A DNA stretch of 64,000 nucleotides from Sedimentitalea sp041224545 (GCF_041224545.1 NZ_JBGFGP010000087.1:1-64000), one strand, 5' to 3'; shown: positions 1-8,080, counted from the stretch's first letter. Program-made: numbers and translations. Notes: a model not told the origin generated them from the sequence alone.

Positions 1-64
1 CTAGGCCGTGTTGACAAAAGGTGTTAACAGGGCGGGCTGAACGTGATTCAAACTGGTATCTGCA

Positions 65-496
65 ATGGAGACCAGCTTGGCACGAGACCTGATGTCGGAC
101 GAAGAGTGGGCGTTTCATGAACGCTTCATCCTGGCCGCCCGCGCCCCGAACGGACGCAAACCCACGAACCATCGTCTTGTTCTGGATGGGATTTTCTGGA
201 TTGCGCGCACCGGATCACCGTGGCGCGATCTGCCTGAAGAGTTCGGCAAGTGGTCGTCGGTCTATCGCCAGTTCCGGCGCTGGACGCTGGCCGGGCTCTG
301 GGAGCAGATCATGGACGCACTGAACGAAAGTCGGCTGGTTCCCGATGCCCTGCAAATGATAGACAGCACCGTAGTTCGCGCCCATCATCAGGCAGCGGGC
401 GCTAAAGGGGGACTCCGCGACAGGGTTTCGGCCGTTCAAGGGGTGGCTTCACGACCAAGATCCACCTCCGCGTTAACGGCGTCGGCCTGCCCATGA
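65..496 (+). CDS. IS427-type transposase, N-terminal reading frame (orfA)
   Basis: N-terminal part of a DDE transposase. It shows the IS5-family DUF4096-like start (LVLDGIFWIARTGSPWRDLP) and the first catalytic Asp in MIDSTVVRAH. Homology to the family continues in this frame up to GAKGG (about residue 117) and then passes to frame 1. The AAAGGGGG run at 404-411 lies at the switch, and everything encoded here after it is out-of-frame tail. Whether the enzyme is made by -1 slippage on this run or is inactivated by loss of one G cannot be decided from sequence alone. Confidence 0.85.
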   Translation: METSLARDLMSDEEWAFHERFILAARAPNGRKPTNHRLVLDGIFWIARTGSPWRDLPEEFGKWSSVYRQFRRWTLAGLWEQIMDALNESRLVPDALQMIDSTVVRAHHQAAGAKGGLRDRVSAVQGVASRPRSTSALTASACP

Positions 497-852
497 GGTC
501 GGAGATCACGCCGGGGCAGACATCGGACTACCTGGGCTTCGATCTGGTCATGGCCGATAACCTGCCCGAGCCGTCCGTCCTGCTCGCAGATCGCGGCTAT
601 GACTCTGACAACGTTCGCAAAACCATGGAGGCGCGCAACGTCGTGCCTGTCATCCCCATGCGAAAGACCCGCAAACTGCGCGTGGCCGTCGATCGCACCA
701 TCTACCGGCTGCGCAATCTGGTCGAGCGCTGCTTCAACAAGCTCAAAAACGCCCGGCGCGTCGCCACCCGCTACGACAAGACCGCCGAGAGCTTCCTTGG
801 CTTCATCGACATCACATCTATCCGCCTATGGCTCCGCCATTTGTCAACATGA
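406..852 (+). CDS. IS427-type transposase, C-terminal reading frame (orfB)
   Basis: Second part of the transposase, in the -1 frame relative to orfA. The open frame begins just after a TAA at 403-405 and reads through GFGRSRGGFTTKIH, typical of the family. It contains the second catalytic Asp (LADRGYDSD) and the Glu region (NLVERCFNKLKNARRVATRYDK). The stop lies inside the right inverted repeat. The first ATG in this frame is at 493, too far downstream to make a full domain, so expression probably depends on frameshifting from orfA. All three DDE residues are present across the two frames. Confidence 0.82.
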   Translation, partial: RGTPRQGFGRSRGGFTTKIHLRVNGVGLPMRSEITPGQTSDYLGFDLVMADNLPEPSVLLADRGYDSDNVRKTMEARNVVPVIPMRKTRKLRVAVDRTIYRLRNLVERCFNKLKNARRVATRYDKTAESFLGFIDITSIRLWLRHLST

Positions 853-993
853 CCTAAGCAGGCATGGGAACACCGCATTGCACCTCCGGACCGGTCGGGC
901 AGGGGGTGAGACCACCACTCACAGAGATTGCGATCTGGACCTGACCGCTGCTGCGCCCTATCACTGGTCTGAAAGCCGGTGTGGGGCGGAGCT

Positions 994-3114
994 TTGACAG
1001 ACAACTTGAATATTGCAGAGATGACGTCAGAGAACGCCAGGACCGAACTTGGCCGGCTCGCCGCGCTCTTGAACAAGGCGAACACAGCCTACTATGTCTC
1101 GGACGCGCCGGAAATCCCGGATGCGGAATACGATGCCCTGCGCCGCAGAAACGCCGAGATCGAAGCGCGGTTTCCCGAGCTCAAACGCAAGGACAGCCCA
1201 TCCGAACAGATCGGTGCGCGGGTCGGGGACGGTTTTGCCAAGGTTGAGCACCGGGTTCGAATGCTGTCTCTCGGCAACGCCTTCGACAGGGATGATGTCG
1301 CGGCTTTCGACACGAGCATTCGCAAATACCTCGGGCTGTCGGACGAGGCACCGCTGGCCTATACCGCAGAGCCTAAGATCGACGGGCTGTCGCTTTCCCT
1401 GCGCTACGAAAACGGCGCGCTGGTCGAGGCGGCGACGCGCGGCGACGGGACGGTCGGTGAAAACGTGACTGCAAATGCCCGCACGATCGATGACGTGCCC
1501 GAGACCATACGGGGCGCGCCCGACATTCTGGAAGTGCGTGGTGAGGTTTACATGTCCCACCCGGATTTCGCCGCCCTCAACGAACGACAAGAGCAAAGTG
1601 GCGGCAAACGATTTGCCAACCCGCGAAACGCGGCGGCGGGATCGCTGCGTCAACTGGACGCCACCATCACGAAAACCCGCCCGCTGAGGTTCTTTGCCTA
1701 TAGCTGGGGGGATCTGTCCGAACCGCTGGGCGAAACGCAGATGGACGCGCTGGCGCGCCTCTCGGATATGGGCTTTTCCACCAACCCGCTGACCAGACTT
1801 TGCGCCGGACCCGATGAAATGATCGCCCATTACGCGGTGATCGAGGAACAGCGCGCGACCCTCGGCTATGACATTGACGGGGTTGTCTACAAGGTCAACG
1901 ATCTCGCCCTGCAAGCCCGTCTCGGATTTCGCTCGACCACGCCGCGTTGGGCGATCGCCCACAAGTTTCCGGCCGAGCTTGCCTGGACACGGCTGGAGGC
2001 GATCGACATCCAGGTAGGGCGCACCGGCGCGCTCAGCCCGGTCGCGCGGCTGACGCCGGTAACGGTGGGCGGCGTCGTGGTCTCGAACGCGACCCTGCAC
2101 AACGAGGATTACATCGCCGGACGGGATGCGCGCGGTCAGCAGATCAGGGGCGGCAAGGATATTCGCGTTGGCGATTGGGTGCAGGTCTATCGCGCGGGCG
2201 ACGTGATCCCCAAGGTCGCGGATGTGGATCTGGGCAAACGGCCCCACGACAGTCAGCCCTATACCTTTCCGACGCTTTGCCCGGAATGTCACAGCGACGC
2301 AATTCGGGAAGAGGGGGATGCGGTGCGGCGCTGTTCGGGCGGGATGATATGCCCGGCGCAAGCTGTTGAACGAATGAAACATTTCGTCTCCCGCGCCGCG
2401 TTCGACATCGAGGGGCTGGGCGCCAAGCAGGTCGAACAATTCTATCGGGACGGCTGGATAAAGGAACCGGCGGATATTTTCATGCTGCGCGAACGCTATG
2501 GCAGCGGTATGCAACAGCTCCGCAATCGCGAAGGATGGGGCGAAAAATCGGCAACGAACCTTTTTGCGGCAATCGACGACAAGCGCAATATCCCGCTTGG
2601 CCGGCTGATTTTTGCGCTTGGGTTGCGCCATGTGGGAGAGGCGGCATCCAACCTTCTGGCGACGCATTACGGCACCTGGGAGGCGTTTGAAACGGCGATC
2701 ACCGGTGCCGCCGACAGGCAGGGGCCGGATTGGGACGATCTTTTGTCGATCGATGGCGTGGGCGAGGTCATGGCGACGTCGCTGGTAACGGCGTTTGCAC
2801 AAGAGAGCGAACGCGAGTCGATCGACCGTTTGGTGGCGCATTTGAGTGTCGGCGCCGCCACGCGTCCGGACACCGCGGACAGCCCGGTCGCCGGAAAAAC
2901 CGTGGTCTTTACCGGGACGCTGGAAAAGATGACCCGGGCCGAGGCCAAGGCCCGCGCAGAGGCTCTGGGCGCCAAGGTGTCGGGGTCGGTGAGTGCCAGG
3001 ACCGATCTGCTCGTGGCCGGACCGGGTGCCGGTTCAAAGGCCAGGAAAGCGGCAGAACTCGGGATCGAGACGCTGGACGAAGATGGCTGGCTGGCCCTGA
3101 TCGGCGCGGCATGA
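994..3114 (+). CDS. ligA: NAD-dependent DNA ligase LigA
   Basis: Seals nicks in duplex DNA using NAD+ during replication and repair. About 706 residues, normal for the family. Domain order: Ia/adenylation domain with the AMP-accepting Lys in AEPKIDGLSLSL (K near residue 128), OB fold, four-Cys zinc finger (CPEC, then C..GMIC), helix-hairpin-helix repeats, and a C-terminal BRCT domain (VVFTGTLEKMTRAEAK onward). The start is uncertain. TTG at 994 gives MTDNLNIAEMTSE, which fits the expected N-terminal length, and a GGAG lies just upstream but very close. GTG 979 and ATG 1021 are alternatives. The stop overlaps the recG start (ATGA), so the two genes are translationally coupled. Confidence 0.96.
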   Translation: MTDNLNIAEMTSENARTELGRLAALLNKANTAYYVSDAPEIPDAEYDALRRRNAEIEARFPELKRKDSPSEQIGARVGDGFAKVEHRVRMLSLGNAFDRDDVAAFDTSIRKYLGLSDEAPLAYTAEPKIDGLSLSLRYENGALVEAATRGDGTVGENVTANARTIDDVPETIRGAPDILEVRGEVYMSHPDFAALNERQEQSGGKRFANPRNAAAGSLRQLDATITKTRPLRFFAYSWGDLSEPLGETQMDALARLSDMGFSTNPLTRLCAGPDEMIAHYAVIEEQRATLGYDIDGVVYKVNDLALQARLGFRSTTPRWAIAHKFPAELAWTRLEAIDIQVGRTGALSPVARLTPVTVGGVVVSNATLHNEDYIAGRDARGQQIRGGKDIRVGDWVQVYRAGDVIPKVADVDLGKRPHDSQPYTFPTLCPECHSDAIREEGDAVRRCSGGMICPAQAVERMKHFVSRAAFDIEGLGAKQVEQFYRDGWIKEPADIFMLRERYGSGMQQLRNREGWGEKSATNLFAAIDDKRNIPLGRLIFALGLRHVGEAASNLLATHYGTWEAFETAITGAADRQGPDWDDLLSIDGVGEVMATSLVTAFAQESERESIDRLVAHLSVGAATRPDTADSPVAGKTVVFTGTLEKMTRAEAKARAEALGAKVSGSVSARTDLLVAGPGAGSKARKAAELGIETLDEDGWLALIGAA

Positions 3115-5201
3115 GCGGCCGTCCAGAGCCGCTTTTCCCGTTGTTCTCGGGGCTCGAAACCCTGCCCGGCGTGGGACAAAAGACGGCTCGGAATTTCGCA
3201 CAACTGGGGATCGAAACGCCGCGCGACCTGTTGTTTTCATTGCCATATGCGGTGGTTGACCGGCGTCGGCGTGACACGATCAAGGGGGCCGAACTGCCGT
3301 CGACCCTGACCGTTGAAGTTACGGTGGGGGCCCATCGTCCGTCTTCGGGGCGCGGCGGGGCCTATCGGGTGCATGTCGAAGATTCCCAGACCGGTTTTCA
3401 ACTGGTGTTTTTCCACGCGCGGGGGGATTTTCTCAGAAAACAACTGCCCGAAGGCGCGCGGCGGGTGGTGTCGGGCAAACTCGAACTGTTCGACGGCATG
3501 GCACAGATGGTGCATCCCGATCATATCCTGTCGCCCGAAGACGCCGACGCCATTCCCGAATTTGAACCGGTCTATCATCTGACCCAGGGCGTCACGCAAA
3601 AGACCATGTACAAGGCAGTCCAGGGGGCGCTGGCGAGGGTTCCGGAGCTTGAGGAGTGGATCGACGCAGGACAATTGCAACTTCGGGGATGGCCGGACTG
3701 GGCCGGCGCGATGCGCATGGCACATGCGCCGGGCGGGCTTGATGATGTCATGGCGAGCACGCCGCCGCGCGAACGTCTCGCCTATGACGAGTTGATGGCG
3801 CACCAGTTGACGCTGGCCCTCGCGCGTCAGAAGGAACGGAAAGCGCGGGGAATCGCCAGCCGGGGCACTGGAAGATTGCAGGGCAAGGTTCTGAAATCGC
3901 TTCCATATCGTCCTACGTCGGCACAGTCGCGCGCGTTCGAGGAGATTGCGGCCGACATGGCGGCACCGCAACGGATGAACCGGCTGCTGCAAGGTGACGT
4001 GGGGGCGGGCAAGACGCTGGTTGCGTTCATCGCCTTGCTGGTCGCAGTCGAGGCCGGCGGCCAGGGGGTGATGATGGCCCCGACCGAGATTCTTGCCCGG
4101 CAACATCTCGAGGCACTTGCTCCGCTTGCGCAAGAGGCCGGCGTTGTTCTGGAGATCCTGACCGGGCGCGACAAGGGCGGCGAACGCAAGGCCAAGCTCG
4201 CCGCGCTTGCCGGGGGCGAGATACAGGTGCTCGTCGGGACACACGCGGTCTTTCAGCCGGATGTGGTGTTTCACGATCTCAGGCTTGCGATCATTGACGA
4301 GCAGCATCGTTTTGGCGTGCGGCAACGGATGGAACTGGCCGAAAAGGGGGTCGCGGCCGATGTTCTGGTGATGACCGCCACGCCGATTCCCCGCAGCCTG
4401 GCACTGGCGCAGTATGGCGACATGGATGTGTCGGTGCTGGATGAAAAGCCACCGGGAAGAAAGCCGATCAAGACGGCCGTCGTCAGCACCGACCGCATGG
4501 ATGAGGTCATCGGCCATCTGCGCCGCGCGATCGCGGATGGGCGTCAATGTTATTGGGTCTGTCCGCTGGTCGAAGAATCGGAACTGGTCGATCTGACGGC
4601 GGCGGATGATCGGTTCAAACGGCTGCGCGCGGTTCTGGGGGACGACGTGGTCGGCCTGGTCCACGGGCAGATGCCACCCGGCGAAAAGGATGCGGCGATG
4701 GCCGCATTTCAATCGGGTGTCACCAAGGTTCTGGTTGCAACCACGGTGATCGAAGTGGGTGTGAACGTGCCGAATGCGACGATCATGGTGATCGAGCGCG
4801 CCGAGACCTTTGGCCTGGCGCAGCTGCATCAGTTGCGGGGCAGGGTCGGCCGCGGGTCGGCGCAATCCACCTGTCTGCTGATGTATCGGCCACCGCTGTC
4901 GGAGGGAGGGCGCAAACGTCTGGAAGTGCTGCGCGAGACCGAGGATGGATTCGTGATCTCGGAAACCGACCTCAACATGCGGGGAGCGGGCGATGTGATC
5001 GGCACGGCGCAGTCGGGCCTGCCGCGTTTCCAGATTGCCGATCTTGAGCGGCAGGCCGGGTTGATGGCGGTTGCGCAGAGTGATGCACGCACGCTTCTGG
5101 CCAGGGACCCCGATCTGAGCTCCACGCGGGGCCGGGCGGCGCGCGTCTTGCTCTGGTTGATGCGGCAGGATCGTGCGATCCGTTTGATTTCAGTCGGTTA
5201 G
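3111..5201 (+). CDS. recG: ATP-dependent DNA helicase RecG
   Basis: Branch-migration helicase that remodels stalled replication forks and Holliday junctions. 696 residues, full length. An N-terminal wedge/OB region (ETLPGVGQKTARNFAQLGI) is followed by a superfamily 2 helicase core with Walker A GDVGAGKT, the DEQH box (IIDEQHRFG), motif III MTATPIPRS, and motif VI QLHQLRGRVGRG. The ATG at 3111 overlaps the ligA TGA. An in-frame extension upstream exists but lies inside ligA and is not expected to be used. An SOS-type operator and a micropeptide gene follow directly. Confidence 0.97.
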   Translation: MSGRPEPLFPLFSGLETLPGVGQKTARNFAQLGIETPRDLLFSLPYAVVDRRRRDTIKGAELPSTLTVEVTVGAHRPSSGRGGAYRVHVEDSQTGFQLVFFHARGDFLRKQLPEGARRVVSGKLELFDGMAQMVHPDHILSPEDADAIPEFEPVYHLTQGVTQKTMYKAVQGALARVPELEEWIDAGQLQLRGWPDWAGAMRMAHAPGGLDDVMASTPPRERLAYDELMAHQLTLALARQKERKARGIASRGTGRLQGKVLKSLPYRPTSAQSRAFEEIAADMAAPQRMNRLLQGDVGAGKTLVAFIALLVAVEAGGQGVMMAPTEILARQHLEALAPLAQEAGVVLEILTGRDKGGERKAKLAALAGGEIQVLVGTHAVFQPDVVFHDLRLAIIDEQHRFGVRQRMELAEKGVAADVLVMTATPIPRSLALAQYGDMDVSVLDEKPPGRKPIKTAVVSTDRMDEVIGHLRRAIADGRQCYWVCPLVEESELVDLTAADDRFKRLRAVLGDDVVGLVHGQMPPGEKDAAMAAFQSGVTKVLVATTVIEVGVNVPNATIMVIERAETFGLAQLHQLRGRVGRGSAQSTCLLMYRPPLSEGGRKRLEVLRETEDGFVISETDLNMRGAGDVIGTAQSGLPRFQIADLERQAGLMAVAQSDARTLLARDPDLSSTRGRAARVLLWLMRQDRAIRLISVG

Positions 5202-5208
5202 CGATTTT

Positions 5209-5243
5209 GTTCCGATAGGTTCGCAAATGTTCTCAAAAAGTTC
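5209..5243 (+). promoter_or_regulatory. LexA-type SOS operator (GTTC-N7-GTTC) within a four-GTTC array
   Basis: GTTC occurs at 5209, 5219, 5229 and 5240, spaced 10, 10 and 11 bases apart on one helix face. The last pair (5229-5243) is an exact GTTC-N7-GTTC, the SOS box known from Rhodobacter and other alphaproteobacteria. A TTGACC that could serve as a -35 element begins at 5244, next to the box. A half-conserved GAAC-N7-CAAC lies at 5267-5281. The site is 73 bases upstream of a 40-codon ORF. Confidence 0.72.
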
Positions 5244-5315
5244 TTGACCGGTGGCGGCAAAAATGAGAACAAAAGGTCAACAAATGCTTAATTGCCGACC
5301 GGGAGAGCCGACGAC

Positions 5316-5438
5316 ATGATGAACCAGATCAGAACCGCCCTTCGCCGCACTCAGGATACCCTTTTGCAGGATGCGATCGGGGCGGGGGCGCTGGTTGTGA
5401 TGCTGGTGGTCGCGCTGCACCTGCCCGGGGGTTATTGA
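5316..5438 (+). CDS. 40-residue single-pass membrane peptide under a putative SOS box
   Basis: A small ORF with a good ribosome binding site (gggagag, 8 bases before ATG 5316). The product starts MMNQIRTALRRTQDTLLQD, a basic amphipathic N-terminus, and continues with one hydrophobic segment of about 16 residues (roughly 20-35) ending LHLPGGY. That layout predicts one membrane span. Function is unknown. Its position behind a LexA-type box recalls SOS-induced inner-membrane division inhibitors of alphaproteobacteria such as Caulobacter SidA, but no sequence similarity to SidA is claimed. A strong terminator follows at 5594. Confidence 0.68.
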   Translation: MMNQIRTALRRTQDTLLQDAIGAGALVVMLVVALHLPGGY

Positions 5439-5593
5439 TACGCGTTTTCCTGTTTCTGCCTGCGATCTCATGCCGGACGACCTGCATCCCGTCCTGTTTC
5501 GATGCAGTATATCGGGGGGTGTCCTGCCTCTCCGGGGCCTTGCCTCTTGGCCCAACCGGTCGTTCCGGATCCCGCGTGAGAGAGCTTTGACTG

Positions 5594-5631
5594 CCGCCGC
5601 CATCCGCCCGGGATGCGCGGCGGTTTTTTTT
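5594..5631 (+). terminator. Rho-independent terminator
   Basis: A 12-bp stem (CCGCCGCCATCC at 5594-5605 pairing with 5611-5623, one bulged base), loop GCCCG, then eight T residues at 5624-5631. It would end a plus-strand transcript carrying the 40-codon ORF, leaving a 3' untranslated stretch of about 155 bases. Confidence 0.85.
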
Positions 5632-5636
5632 CATGA

Positions 5637-6089
5637 TCAGGCGCAATTGGCCTGTTCGGCCTGCTTCATCGCTTCGGCAGTGGCATCGAGGGCGAGCAGG
5701 ATCGAGGCGTGGCGGTTCTTGTAACCACGGGCGGGGATCAGCACTTCGAGCCCATCAAACGGGGCATCGGGCACCGGCCCGTCCTGCTTCAGCATGGCCT
5801 TGAGCTGGTCGCGGGCGGTTTCGACCTGTGAGCGCGTGGTGCCGATGACCGCGCCGCCGACAACCGAGGCGGATGCCTGACCCAGGGCGCAGGCCTTGAC
5901 GTCCTGGCCAAATCCGGTGATCCGGCCATCCTCGACCTGCACGTCGACGGTGATTGTGGAGCCGCACAGCGGCGAGCGCTTCTTGATCGTGGCGTCCGGA
6001 GCATCGAGCCGTTCAAGATGCGGAATATCCGCGGCCAGCGCGAGAATGCGGGCCGAATAGAGCTTGATCAGATCGGTATCGCCGGACAT
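5637..6089 (-). CDS. IscU/NifU-like iron-sulfur cluster scaffold homologue
   Basis: 150-residue protein of the NifU N-terminal (IscU/SufU) fold, which assembles Fe-S clusters in the cytoplasm. Two of the three cluster Cys are visible: C42 in SPLCGS and C67 in KACALGQAS. Where the third Cys is expected the sequence reads KNRHASILL, so that ligand is His or absent. The start at 6089 (MSGDTDLIKLY) has a clear gaggga ribosome binding site; a longer in-frame start at 6143 does not. It is divergent from hisI, with 67 bp between them. Confidence 0.82.
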   Translation of the reverse strand: MSGDTDLIKLYSARILALAADIPHLERLDAPDATIKKRSPLCGSTITVDVQVEDGRITGFGQDVKACALGQASASVVGGAVIGTTRSQVETARDQLKAMLKQDGPVPDAPFDGLEVLIPARGYKNRHASILLALDATAEAMKQAEQANCA

Positions 6090-6156
6090 GTCTTTCCCTC
6101 TTGCTGACTTCCTCATACATAAGGCCGCAAGACTGTGATGCAAAAGGTTTTACGCG

Positions 6157-6519
6157 ATGTCCTTCGAACCCGATACCTTGGTCTATAATGACGCCGGGCT
6201 GATCCCGGCCATTGCGCAGGATTCGGTGAGCGGCGACGTGCTGATGATGGCGTGGATGAATGCGGAATCGGTGCGCAGAACGCTTGAGTCAGGGCGCGTG
6301 ACCTATTGGTCCCGATCGCGGCAGGCGTTCTGGGTCAAGGGGGAAAGTTCGGGCCATGTACAGGAGCTGGTCGAGTTCCGGATCGATTGCGACAGGGATT
6401 GTGTGCTCGTGATCGTGCGGCAGACGGGGCCGGCCTGCCATACCAACCGGCGCAGTTGTTTTTACACCGCGGTGCGTGACGGCGCCGAGGTGGAGTTGAT
6501 GGCGCCGCAACAGGATTGA
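6157..6519 (+). CDS. hisI: Phosphoribosyl-AMP cyclohydrolase HisI
   Basis: Third step of histidine biosynthesis: opens the adenine ring of PR-AMP to give ProFAR. The 120-residue protein is the monofunctional form, without the HisE pyrophosphohydrolase domain. Conserved blocks visible are MMAWMNAES, YWSRSRQAFWVKGESSGHVQ, and the metal-binding stretch DCDRDCVL followed by GPACHTNRRSCFY. Confidence 0.95.
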   Translation: MSFEPDTLVYNDAGLIPAIAQDSVSGDVLMMAWMNAESVRRTLESGRVTYWSRSRQAFWVKGESSGHVQELVEFRIDCDRDCVLVIVRQTGPACHTNRRSCFYTAVRDGAEVELMAPQQD

Positions 6520-6525
6520 CGGGAT

Positions 6526-6574
6526 GAGGGGCGCTGCCCCTCAAACTCCCCGGAGTATTTGGACAAAGATGAAG
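6526..6574. repeat. Intergenic hairpin plus CCCCGGAGTATTT motif, Rhodobacteraceae-type interspersed element
   Basis: A 7-bp perfect stem (GAGGGGC, loop GCT, GCCCCTC at 6526-6542) is followed by a short conserved-looking tail containing ccccggagtatttggacaa and aagatgaag. I recall near-identical tails in intergenic regions of many Rhodobacteraceae genomes; that is recollection, not a search. Only one copy is seen in this window. It lies between the convergent hisI and gluQ genes. Confidence 0.5.
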
Positions 6575-6577
6575 GGG

Positions 6578-7447
6578 TCATAGGTCCACCATGGACCGGA
6601 TGTCCTGGGGCGTCGCACCCTCAGCGCGATATCTGGCGATTGCGCGCGCATCGTCGCGTTTCGCGAGGCGTTTCCCGGTCTCGTCGCGGATCAGCCGGTG
6701 GTGGTGATAGGTTGGAGTCGGCAGGTTCAGGAGTCGCTGCAACAGCACGTGGATCCGGGTGGCTTCGAACAGATCCCGGCCGCGCACGACATGGCTGATG
6801 CCCTGCGCCGCGTCGTCGAGCACGACGGACAGGTGATAGGAGGTGCCCATGTTGCGCCGGCGCAGGACCACGTCGCCGACGTCGTCGCGCAAGCTTGCGC
6901 CGGATATGGTGATCAGGCCGGTTTCGCCATCTGGCCCCGACCCGGTTTCACGGAATGACAGCGGCTCGTCCTCGATGGCGGCCAGGGCGCGGCGGACATC
7001 CAGGCGCAGCGGCGTGTCTTCGGGGCAGCGCAGCGCGCCGCCGGGGGTGTTCGGACGGCAGGTGCCGGGATAGATCAGCCCGTCAGGCCCATGATGCGGT
7101 GCACCTTCCTGCGGTGCGGAGGCCGCCGCCTCGATATCGCGCCGCGAACAGGTGCAGGGATAGAGCAGCCCCCGGGACCAGAGCGTCTGGAGGGCGGCAG
7201 AATAGGTCGCAGTCCGGTCCGATTGACGCAATACCTTTCCGGACCAGGTGATTCCCAGCCAGTGCAGGTCGTCCTCGATGGCAGAATACCACTCGGGCCG
7301 GGCGCGGCTTTGGTCGATGTCTTCGATGCGGAGCAGGAACCGACCATTCCGCGACATGGCCATGTCATGCGCCAGAAGGGCGGAATAGGCATGGCCCAGA
7401 TGCAGCGGTCCGGTCGGCGATGGCGCAAATCGGGTTCTGAATGTCAC
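6578..7447 (-). CDS. gluQ: Glutamyl-Q tRNA(Asp) synthetase
   Basis: Attaches glutamate to the queuosine base of tRNA-Asp. 289 residues: a catalytic-core-only relative of glutamyl-tRNA synthetase with no anticodon-binding domain. Visible motifs are RFAPSPTGPLHLGHAYSAL (HIGH-type) and KRLAKRDDARAI (KMSKS-type). Zinc-site cysteines appear in YPCTCSRRD and PGTCR. It starts with GTG at 7447 and overlaps the upstream methyltransferase stop by four bases (GTGA), so the two form an operon. Confidence 0.93.
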   Translation of the reverse strand: MTFRTRFAPSPTGPLHLGHAYSALLAHDMAMSRNGRFLLRIEDIDQSRARPEWYSAIEDDLHWLGITWSGKVLRQSDRTATYSAALQTLWSRGLLYPCTCSRRDIEAAASAPQEGAPHHGPDGLIYPGTCRPNTPGGALRCPEDTPLRLDVRRALAAIEDEPLSFRETGSGPDGETGLITISGASLRDDVGDVVLRRRNMGTSYHLSVVLDDAAQGISHVVRGRDLFEATRIHVLLQRLLNLPTPTYHHHRLIRDETGKRLAKRDDARAIARYRAEGATPQDIRSMVDL

Positions 7448-8058
7448 GTTTTTTCAATGACGTATACATTGCTTTTCAGGTTTATGCCCGGCAGGTGATC
7501 GCCATGTTCCCTGAACAGCAATCGCGCCGCGCCGCAATCGAGATATTCGTTCAGGCGGCCTTCGTTGGACGGATCGTCGAGCGCGTGGTCGTTGAAGGAA
7601 AACACCAGCAAGCCGCCCGCGTCCAGACCGTTCATCAGGGTGTCGAATACCGAGATCGGGGCCGCTCCGGCGCCGATGACGCCAATCGCGGCGATGGCAG
7701 CATAGTCGCCGGGGGTGTGTGCGAGGGGGCTATCCGGGCCGATCTGGTCGAGCTTGCGATACAGGGTTTTGGCACGGGCCTGATCGAGCATCTCGGCGGA
7801 GAGGTCGACACCGTCGATGCAGGTGAAACCCTGTAGCTTGAGCGCCAGACCCGACAGGCCGGTGCCGCAGCCAAAGTCCAGGACCGGCAGGTTCGGGTCG
7901 CGGATATATGTCCTGAGAGCGGCGGCGCAGCGTCCCGGCGTGGCGTAACCGTTTTCGGCCACTTCGGCCTCGTAGCTGCTGGCCCAGTCATCATAAAGGT
8001 TGCGCGTGCCGGCGGCATCACGCGCGCCATAGGCCTTGTCGAGAAATCCGTTGCTCAT
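7444..8058 (-). CDS. Class I SAM-dependent methyltransferase
   Basis: 204 residues with a Rossmann methyltransferase fold. Motif I reads VLDFGCGTGLSG, followed by GVDLSAEMLDQAR (motif II acidic region). The substrate cannot be told from sequence. It lies between trmFO (22 bp away) and gluQ (4-base overlap) on the same strand. The neighbours both act on tRNA, but that does not prove a tRNA substrate. Confidence 0.82.
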   Translation of the reverse strand: MSNGFLDKAYGARDAAGTRNLYDDWASSYEAEVAENGYATPGRCAAALRTYIRDPNLPVLDFGCGTGLSGLALKLQGFTCIDGVDLSAEMLDQARAKTLYRKLDQIGPDSPLAHTPGDYAAIAAIGVIGAGAAPISVFDTLMNGLDAGGLLVFSFNDHALDDPSNEGRLNEYLDCGAARLLFREHGDHLPGINLKSNVYVIEKT

Positions 8059-8080
8059 GTCGCCAGCTTAGGCGGCAATA

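Larger units (their letters stand above)
4..854 (+). mobile_element. IS5-family (IS427-type) insertion sequence
   Basis: Complete element of about 851 bp. The left end (from position 4) begins ggccgtgttgacaaa and the reverse complement of the right end begins ggtcatgttgacaaa, giving imperfect inverted repeats that match at 13 of 15 positions. A TA dinucleotide flanks both ends (2-3 and 855-856) and fits a 2-bp target duplication. The cargo is a single DDE transposase split over two reading frames. Length, termini and protein all fit the IS427 group. It sits about 140 bp upstream of ligA. Confidence 0.88.

Noticed and set aside
994..999. TTGACA as a -35 element for ligA
   Set aside because: No matching -10 at proper spacing, and transcription would start inside the coding region.
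1027..2841. 604-codon open frame on the minus strand inside ligA
   Set aside because: Shadow of a GC-rich gene: no ribosome binding site, no recognisable domain, and it fully overlaps ligA. The same applies to long antisense frames at 3237-4865, 17944-19884, 25145-27121, 50511-51881 and 55651-58278.
5470..5724. 84-codon plus-strand frame after the micropeptide gene
   Set aside because: It runs through a strong terminator and into the antisense of the IscU-like gene, and has no ribosome binding site.
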